This document shows positions 22,342 to 28,178 of a DNA stretch of 28,178 nucleotides, piece after piece. Each line of letters starts with the position of its first letter. Position 1 is the stretch's first letter. The stretch comes from a virus. The notes beneath the pieces were generated by a model. The model was not told the DNA's origin, did no database searches, and worked only from the letters and a program-made list of their open reading frames with translations. The stretch is from positions 1 to 28,178 of the IMG/VR virus record IMGVR_UViG_3300030389_003466. The stretch is one strand, 5' to 3'. A program made the position numbers and the translations under genes.

Positions 22342-22571
22342 GCGATGAAAGCATTATTACATTAGAAGATGGCAGCAAATGGCGGCCTTCAACAAGTAAA
22401 GATTTGGTCAGTTGTGCGTTGTGTCCAAATATTGTTGACACTCCCGAAGAGATTGCATCTTGGCCGGAGGGAAAATGTCCTGATTGCGGCAATCCGTGGA
22501 CAGGTAATGAGAAAAGAAGTACTGTTATCAGTGTAACAGTACCAGAGTCTATTGGTAGCGGAGTGGGCTAA
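22338..22571 (+). CDS. Small zinc-ribbon-like protein
   Basis: 77 residues with two CxxC pairs, CALC (C26, C29) and CPDC (C47, C50), separated by 17 residues, the arrangement of a zinc ribbon. WRPSTSKDL leads in and NPWTGNEKR follows the second pair. The C-terminus has an ISVTVPESIGSG beta-like stretch. A zinc finger in a tail operon is unusual; it may be a virion component injected with the DNA or a small structural protein using zinc for stability. Coupled to both neighbours by overlap (ATGA upstream, TAATG downstream). Confidence 0.78.
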   Translation: MSDESIITLEDGSKWRPSTSKDLVSCALCPNIVDTPEEIASWPEGKCPDCGNPWTGNEKRSTVISVTVPESIGSGVG

Positions 22572-24769
22572 TGCAAGCAGCGAAAAAAGAAACTGTATTT
22601 GAGTTTCCTGAAGGTGGGATCGCAGATTTTTATATGACTGACGAGCAGTTTGCGGAGCTAGAGCGACGCGAAACGGTGGGCCATGGCGGCATTGCAAATG
22701 TCCACAACATAGCAGACCGCATCGCTGAATACGGACGCTATGGCGACGACACGTTGGCTCACGTTGAAACAGGTGAACTGGTAGTTCCAAAAGCGCTGCT
22801 TGACAAGAACCCCGCCCTTAAAGCAAGTATTTTTGAGCATCTCGAAGAGCTTGGGGTTAAAGACCCCGAAAGATATATAGTCGGTTCGGAATTCAATTCA
22901 CTGAACCCCGACACTCAATTGCCTGAGTTTTTCCTTAAAAAATTATTTAAAAAAGCCAAGAAAGCTTTTAAAAAAGTCGTAAAAGGCGTCAAAAAAACTC
23001 TGAAAAAAATTGGTAAGGTGCTAAAGAAAGCTTCTTCCGTCATACTGCCTGTAGTCTTGAACTTTGCGTTTCCCGGCATGGGGGCGATCATGACAGGCGC
23101 TTTGTCGGGCGGTATTGGTACTTTAATAAATGGCGGTAATTTAAAAGACGCTCTTAAAGCTGCCGCCATTGGCGGTGTGACCGGAGCAGTCGTCAAAGGT
23201 GGGTACAACAAACTTACAGGCAAAGCTGGCTTCGTTGATACCGTTAAATCTGAGGTATCAAATTTAACAAATCTTAAATCGCAATTCTCCACGGCAGGCG
23301 GAATTTTAGACCCGACCTCGAAATACTATACCAGTGCGGCGGGCTCCGTTGCTGGCACAGCCGCTCCAGCGGCCGGAGCACAGGCGGCTCCTGTTACTAC
23401 TCAACCTCTACCGGAAATTCAAGGCCCGCCAACCGCCCCACCTATTCAGGGACCCCCAACCGCGGCTGAAGCTGCGTTGATAGGCGAACCTACATTTATG
23501 CAACAAGCTGTGACAGCCGCAGAAAATATAGATCTTACAAAGAGCTTCCCACAGTTAGACGCGCCGCTTGATCCTTCTTTAGGTAATTTCCAAACGGACA
23601 GTGTTTTAGATTTATTAGACACTCAAGCTCCAATAGGAACAACGGCAACCAGCAGCCTCCCTCAAGCGGTTCAAGATGCAATTAGCACGCAACCTTCCTT
23701 TGATGAATTTGGTAATAAGTTTATTGGTGGTGAACTTGTTCCAAAAGGTAGCATGATTGCTCCAGATGGCACGCTTGTAGAGTTGGCCGCACAAAAGTCT
23801 GCGGAGCAACCTGTTACGGCAAGTGTTCTTGATAATATACCAAAACCGTTTGTGCCGGGTCAGGCCGCCCCCACAATACCGGGATTAGAAGCTCCCACTT
23901 ATACCCCTCCCGGTGGTGTTGATAACATATTCACCGGTGGGCAGCCTATAACACCGGCTGGCCCTTCAGTAGCATCATCGTCAGCATTTACGCCATACAC
24001 CCCGCGTGAAATTTTCCCAACAATGAAAGATATTGTGACCGGTGGAAAGACAGGTGGGTTTAGCGGACGTTTAGATGCTACAAAAGAATTGTTTTTCCCA
24101 TCAGGACCAACCCCAGAACAGGTTGCAGTCGCAAAAGCACAAGCAGGTGCCGCAGCGAAAAAAACAGCAATAGACGCCGCAGCATCTTTAGGACTTCCAA
24201 AACCCACCGATGTTTCTTTAGCGCAGACAGCCGCTGATGCCGCTAAAGGGGTCACAGCAAGCTCCTTGTCTCCCAGTATGTTGAGCACTTATGGTCCTGC
24301 TCTGGCTGCAACGGGACTAGCCGCCCAACAAGCGGGATTTTTTGAAACGCCAACTTACGATCCTGTTACCCTAATAGAGTTAGAAGAAAGCATGGGCGGC
24401 AAAACAGCCGAAGAATTAATTAAAATGGACCCAAACAAGTACCGTATCGATAATCTTGGTCGTCCAGTAATTATTGATCAAACTCTTGTACCAAGTACAA
24501 CCGCGCCACCCATGACAACTATGCCGGGTGAAACCTTGCAATATTACAGGCAAGGTGGACAAGCGTTTCCACGTAGGACCGGTGGCATAGACCCGTCTGA
24601 AGGCGTGCCAAACCAAGATTCTGTCCGCGCTATGTTGATGCCGGGTGAGTTCGTCATGACCACAAAAGCTGTGCGCGGTATGAGCCGAAACGGAGACTCT
24701 CGCGAAGGCATTAGAAACATGTATTCCATGATGCGTAATCTTGAAGCACGCGAAAGGAAGATGGGCTAA
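22571..24769 (+). CDS. Large virion/ejection protein with cationic membrane-active-like segment
   Basis: 732 residues. The N-terminus has two glycine-pair motifs (EFPEGGIADF, VGHGGIANVH) and DTLAHVETGELVVPKALLDK (59-78). Residues 119-153 are almost purely Lys/Phe/Val/Ala and amphipathic (FLKKLFKKAKKAFKKVVKG), followed by a hydrophobic, glycine-rich stretch at 154-188 (LPVVLNFAFPGMGAIMTGAL) and another GGVTGAVVKGG near 201-211. The remainder is Ala/Pro/Thr-rich and low complexity, ending in YRQGGQAFPRRTGGI and MLMPGEFVMTTKAVRG. Composition and position fit an internal virion protein ejected with DNA to cross the envelope. The membrane role is inferred from the amphipathic segment. Confidence 0.78.
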   Translation: MQAAKKETVFEFPEGGIADFYMTDEQFAELERRETVGHGGIANVHNIADRIAEYGRYGDDTLAHVETGELVVPKALLDKNPALKASIFEHLEELGVKDPERYIVGSEFNSLNPDTQLPEFFLKKLFKKAKKAFKKVVKGVKKTLKKIGKVLKKASSVILPVVLNFAFPGMGAIMTGALSGGIGTLINGGNLKDALKAAAIGGVTGAVVKGGYNKLTGKAGFVDTVKSEVSNLTNLKSQFSTAGGILDPTSKYYTSAAGSVAGTAAPAAGAQAAPVTTQPLPEIQGPPTAPPIQGPPTAAEAALIGEPTFMQQAVTAAENIDLTKSFPQLDAPLDPSLGNFQTDSVLDLLDTQAPIGTTATSSLPQAVQDAISTQPSFDEFGNKFIGGELVPKGSMIAPDGTLVELAAQKSAEQPVTASVLDNIPKPFVPGQAAPTIPGLEAPTYTPPGGVDNIFTGGQPITPAGPSVASSSAFTPYTPREIFPTMKDIVTGGKTGGFSGRLDATKELFFPSGPTPEQVAVAKAQAGAAAKKTAIDAAASLGLPKPTDVSLAQTAADAAKGVTASSLSPSMLSTYGPALAATGLAAQQAGFFETPTYDPVTLIELEESMGGKTAEELIKMDPNKYRIDNLGRPVIIDQTLVPSTTAPPMTTMPGETLQYYRQGGQAFPRRTGGIDPSEGVPNQDSVRAMLMPGEFVMTTKAVRGMSRNGDSREGIRNMYSMMRNLEARERKMG

Positions 24770-25821
24770 TGTCTACATACGGTGATGTAACTACTCAGAT
24801 TGTACGGGAAGATCCTGAAATCGAAGCCATTAAGCTTGGGCTTTTACAGGATGCACAAGCACTTGCAGATCAGCCTGTTGGCATACCTGTTTTGGACGAA
24901 GCGGGTAATCCAGTTCTGGACGCTCAAGGCAACCCGGTAGTTCAATTACCACAATCCAAAATTGCAGATATGAGCCAATTGCAAACAGATGCAATTGCTA
25001 ATGTTACTGCGGCAACTGGGGCTGACGGTCAAGGTATTGGTGGGTTTCAGCAATACCTAACTGATGCGGGCATGACTTTAGATGAAGCCCAGAACTTGCT
25101 CTTGGGAGCTACAGGGGAGGATGGAACTGTAAGTCCCGGAGCCTTCCAACAGGCAATAGATGCTTACACTACGGGCATGGGGGGTGTAACCTCCGAATTG
25201 CGTGATGAATATATGAATCCCTACCAAGCAGCGGTGCAGGCAGAGATTGATAGAACATATGATGTGCAACAAGCACAAAGAGGTCTTGAAGCTGCTGGAG
25301 CGGGCGCGTTTGGTGGGTCTCGTTTTGCTGTGGCCCAGTCAGAAATTGATCGTAACAGGGCTCAACAACTTGCTTTGGCGCAAGCACAAGCTTTTGAATT
25401 TGCCCAAGGGGCCGCAGAAAGAGAATTGGGACGACAACTACAAGCCGCCCAAGGTATAGGTAATTTAGGTATTGCAGGCACGCAAGCTTTAGGAACTCTT
25501 GGATTGCAAAAAGCAGGGCTTGGAGAGCTTGCTCAGAAACAATCTTTGCTCGATATCGAAACAATGTTTAATTTAGGCAAACAACAGCAGCTTCAAGATC
25601 AAGCTGTACTTGAAGCACAAAAACAAAATGAACTGGCTGCGTTATATGAGCCATACAATCGAATATCATTCTTATCGGATATTTACAGGGGCGCACCGTC
25701 CAGCCAACAGACAATTGCAGCGTCATCAAGTCCGGCTGTTTCGCCCGCCCAAACTTTCTTGGGCCTTGGTGTAGGTGCTTTGTCTGCCGCGGCGGGCGCA
25801 AAAGAATCGGGGTTATTTTAA
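24769..25821 (+). CDS. Ejection-type virion protein, Ala/Gln-rich
   Basis: 350 residues, Ala and Gln-rich and mainly helical. DEYMNPYQAAVQAEIDRTYD (146-165) and GAGAFGGSRFAVAQSEIDRN (177-196) match a marine podovirus protein pattern I recall, usually annotated as structural or internal virion protein. A long helical region (195-290) of AQ-rich heptads follows. The C-terminus (GLGVGALSAAAGAKESGLF) is hydrophobic and glycine-rich and could insert in a membrane. It lies between two similar large proteins, as the ejection gene set does in P22 and T7 relatives. The start overlaps the preceding stop by one base (TAATG). Confidence 0.78.
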   Translation: MSTYGDVTTQIVREDPEIEAIKLGLLQDAQALADQPVGIPVLDEAGNPVLDAQGNPVVQLPQSKIADMSQLQTDAIANVTAATGADGQGIGGFQQYLTDAGMTLDEAQNLLLGATGEDGTVSPGAFQQAIDAYTTGMGGVTSELRDEYMNPYQAAVQAEIDRTYDVQQAQRGLEAAGAGAFGGSRFAVAQSEIDRNRAQQLALAQAQAFEFAQGAAERELGRQLQAAQGIGNLGIAGTQALGTLGLQKAGLGELAQKQSLLDIETMFNLGKQQQLQDQAVLEAQKQNELAALYEPYNRISFLSDIYRGAPSSQQTIAASSSPAVSPAQTFLGLGVGALSAAAGAKESGLF

Positions 25822-25822
25822 A

Positions 25823-28039
25823 ATGATGAATCGTAGTCTCATGCAAAGACAAATGTTCAGAAATGGCGGGGAAGCTCTGAAGCCAATACCCGCTGGTAAC
25901 AAAGGTCTTCCAAAACTTCCTCAACAAGTTCGTAATCGCATGGGTTACATGGAAGCAGGCGGAGCCGTTCCGCCAGCAGCTATGGAACCTATGCCGCCCG
26001 TTCCGCTAGCATCAGCCCAACCTCCCATGATGCCCGGAGAGACAATGGCAGCCACCCTGCCGGAAGATCCAATGCGTGACACGCTTGCCGCGGTTCAAGA
26101 AAACCTTGCAACGCTTGATGAAGCGGACAATGCCGAAGATATGATCAACGCTATCCGTGGTAACGAGTTGCCCCTCGAAGCGCGGTACGCGGAACTTGCT
26201 GAATTAGTCGGGCCCGAAGATGCAAAGCAGACGCCAGAGTCTGTGCTTGCTTTGGTGCAGCCCACTATTCTTATGAGTTTAGACCAAGGCATCGGTGCAC
26301 TAGCGCAAGAAGAGATGGACGTTCCGGTAGAGGGGCCGATGGCAGAGGGGATCATGTCTACCGTGGCACCGCCCGCGGACCCCGGACCTTCGATGCCCAT
26401 GCCAATGGGGGCACCTCCCGTAAATTTTAACCAAGGCGGGCTGGTCCGCCGCGGAGACAACCAGCCGGTTCAATACTTTCAAGATGCTAATCCAAACAGG
26501 GTTGCCGGAATGCCCTCCTCACCCTTGATGGATAGTTTTGAACAACGTCGAGATGTTTATCAAAGCGTTTTGGGCGATCCGTCAAAAAACATTGAAGAGC
26601 AAGAGCGCTTGACACGCGCACAAATGCTTTTCGACATTGCTCAAACGGGTTTGGCTTTTGCTGCACCTATGCCGGGAGAGAAGATAGGCATGAGTCCCGC
26701 ACAGCGTTTAGCATTAGCGGCAACAACCACACAATTGCCGCAAACTATCGGAGCGCGGGCCGCGGAACTACAAAAGGTTAAAACTCTTGCGGACGAACAA
26801 AGGCGTTCTTTGGATTTAGCAGCATTACAAGCGGCTGAAGCAGAGCAAACGGCGCTCGCAAAAGCGCAGGCTGACAGAGACACCGCTGTGGTGAAAGCCC
26901 AACTGGATTTAGAAAAAGATTTAGCAGTTTTGGGCGCAAAAAACATTTATGAATTAGAACAACAAGAAAATCTTTTCAACCAACAAACAGAGTTACAAAA
27001 TACTAGATTAGAAATTGAACAAAAAATTGCAAAATTGGAGCGAGATAGAAAAGAGCGACAAGACGCAATTACAAACGCGCAAGGAGAACGCAAGCTACAG
27101 TTGACGGCTGAGGCACAGGCGTTTGATGAAGTATATAAAAACGAAAAATTAGCGCTTGAGGGTTACGCCAAAAGGCTTACGGAATTTGGTACTACGACAG
27201 ATGCAAGGTTGGGGGTATATTTCTCTGATCCAGAGCTTCTTGCTAAATACGCTGCGGGAACCTTAACCCCAGACGAAACAACAAAATTTAATACAATGCT
27301 TGCTCAGTATAATAATGAGAAAAAAGTTTGGGATGACGAACTTAAAACCTTCAAATTGAGTCCGGGTAATCCGTTGTCAAATGAGTTGATGAGCGCCATT
27401 GAGATGCGGCGCACAAACAAAACAGGGCCCTTGCCGAACATTGCGTATGTACGGGAGCTTAACAAAAGAGAGAACGAAGAAAAATCTGATCCAGAAAAGC
27501 CCGATGCTGTTTTCAGCAGAATAATGGAAGGCGTTGACGACCCAACGGCTGCCTTTGGTTCTGATGCATCGGGTAAAGATATAATAAACTCAGCAGTAGA
27601 ATTTGTGACGCTTGGGTATGCAGGTGCGCCTTTTAAAGCCACCAAAGACGCGGTTACGGGTGCTCAATTCTTGAATACAAAAACTGTACAGACGTTTCAA
27701 AAAGCTGCTGAGTTACGGGACAGTGTGGCACAGTTAAATTTACTGAAAAGTCTTACAGCCGACCCCGCAGCGTTTTTCACAGGTGATGACGCCGCCGCAT
27801 CCAAAATAAGTAAAATTATTGCCCTTGTAGATGAAGCAACTGATTTGATTGATACGACATTGAATGAATATCCTTTGGATTCCGCAGAATACACGGAAGC
27901 CAAGAAAAACAAGATTATTTTTGGTCAAATAAAAGCGGGTTACGAGGTCTTTGATAATGCGTACAAAATGCGTGAAGGAAGAAGCGAAGAATTAGAAAAT
28001 GAAATGCGTGAAATATTAGGTCTGAACCCAAAACAATGA
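25823..28039 (+). CDS. Large ejection-type virion protein with coiled coil
   Basis: 738 residues from the ATG at 25823; an in-frame start at 25775 would lie inside the preceding gene, and ATG at 25826 is one codon later. The N-terminus (MFRNGGEALKPIPAG, QVRNRMGYMEAGGAVPPA) has the glycine-pair motifs typical of this neighbourhood. A low-complexity Pro/Met/Ala region runs to about 200, FNQGGLVRRGD sits at 202-212, and a long charged coiled coil covers about 310-455. The C-terminal 280 residues are mixed helical. Probably an internal virion protein injected with DNA; no lytic transglycosylase motif is visible here. Confidence 0.78.
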   Translation: MMNRSLMQRQMFRNGGEALKPIPAGNKGLPKLPQQVRNRMGYMEAGGAVPPAAMEPMPPVPLASAQPPMMPGETMAATLPEDPMRDTLAAVQENLATLDEADNAEDMINAIRGNELPLEARYAELAELVGPEDAKQTPESVLALVQPTILMSLDQGIGALAQEEMDVPVEGPMAEGIMSTVAPPADPGPSMPMPMGAPPVNFNQGGLVRRGDNQPVQYFQDANPNRVAGMPSSPLMDSFEQRRDVYQSVLGDPSKNIEEQERLTRAQMLFDIAQTGLAFAAPMPGEKIGMSPAQRLALAATTTQLPQTIGARAAELQKVKTLADEQRRSLDLAALQAAEAEQTALAKAQADRDTAVVKAQLDLEKDLAVLGAKNIYELEQQENLFNQQTELQNTRLEIEQKIAKLERDRKERQDAITNAQGERKLQLTAEAQAFDEVYKNEKLALEGYAKRLTEFGTTTDARLGVYFSDPELLAKYAAGTLTPDETTKFNTMLAQYNNEKKVWDDELKTFKLSPGNPLSNELMSAIEMRRTNKTGPLPNIAYVRELNKRENEEKSDPEKPDAVFSRIMEGVDDPTAAFGSDASGKDIINSAVEFVTLGYAGAPFKATKDAVTGAQFLNTKTVQTFQKAAELRDSVAQLNLLKSLTADPAAFFTGDDAAASKISKIIALVDEATDLIDTTLNEYPLDSAEYTEAKKNKIIFGQIKAGYEVFDNAYKMREGRSEELENEMREILGLNPKQ

Positions 28040-28178
28040 CAGAAATTAATTTAAATCCTGTGACTATTGACCGCCCAAAAATGGAGCGTATCGTTGAAAT
28101 ATATGGTGGCGATGCTGCGGGAGCGGAAGCGGGGCTTGCTCGTCAATTAACGGGCGAGGTGGCGATAGATTACCCCGA
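28036..28178 (+). CDS. 5' end of a further virion gene (truncated by window)
   Basis: The ATG overlaps the preceding stop by four bases (ATGA), and the frame stays open to the window end (47 codons). Visible residues begin MTEINLNPVTIDRPKMERIV and continue IYGGDAAGAEAGLARQLTGE. The N-terminus is too short to identify a domain. By position it should be another large ejection or internal virion protein. Confidence 0.65.
   Translation, partial: MTEINLNPVTIDRPKMERIVEIYGGDAAGAEAGLARQLTGEVAIDYP

Noticed and set aside
25775-25822. Upstream in-frame start for the 738-residue ejection protein
   Set aside because: Lies inside the preceding gene; ATG at 25823 just after its stop, giving the familiar MMNRSLMQRQMF start, is preferred.

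Overview
The window is a late-gene (virion assembly and lysis) segment of a tailed double-stranded DNA bacteriophage. About 45 genes lie on the + strand, packed with 1- or 4-base stop/start overlaps, and no real gene was seen on the - strand. I found no tRNA, integrase, repressor, replication gene, insertion sequence or CRISPR array. Many products are of types I associate with uncultured marine phage genomes (recognition from memory, not a search): FADGGLV-like motifs, TTNFAIEKPGTGEQSGTWG-type fibre starts, EF-hand membrane proteins and a cupredoxin-like tail protein. A P22 gp4-like adaptor, a gp10-like tail hub, three ejection-protein-like genes and no visible tape-measure gene suggest a short-tailed (podovirus-like) virion. 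The 3TM holin of gene-transfer-agent type hints at an alphaproteobacterial host, but nothing in the window fixes the host.

Layout. 2-412: 3' end of an unidentified gene. 425-2863: portal. 2863-4368: seven very small or membrane-associated genes, four of them under 60 codons. 4369-5342: holin and GH108 endolysin. 5375-6011: coiled-coil miniprotein and a phage GroES. 6020-9001: scaffold, a conserved small protein, a decoration-like protein and the major capsid protein, closed by a strong terminator at 9015-9042. 9025-9111: a candidate promoter overlapping that terminator, and a leader hairpin. 9111-11314: two virion-like proteins and a run of small, mostly lysine-rich proteins. 11314-14766: tail connector genes, including a cupredoxin fusion. 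14780-20201: fibre region with a duplicated fibre-plus-small-gene cassette and an S74 self-cleaving fibre. 20201-22060: gp10-like hub. 22057-28178: two small genes and three large ejection-type virion proteins, the last cut by the window end.

Working together, portal, scaffold, capsid and GroES build the head. The gp4-like and gp10-like proteins close it and form the tail. The fibres bind the host, the large alanine/glutamine-rich proteins are probably injected with the DNA, and holin plus endolysin release the progeny. The least ordinary signals are: sequence modules shared between otherwise unrelated virion proteins; a cationic amphipathic segment followed by a glycine-rich hydrophobic stretch in the 732-residue protein; the duplicated fibre cassette; the cupredoxin copper site; and hairpins flanking the capsid genes. 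No gap between genes exceeds about 110 bases.
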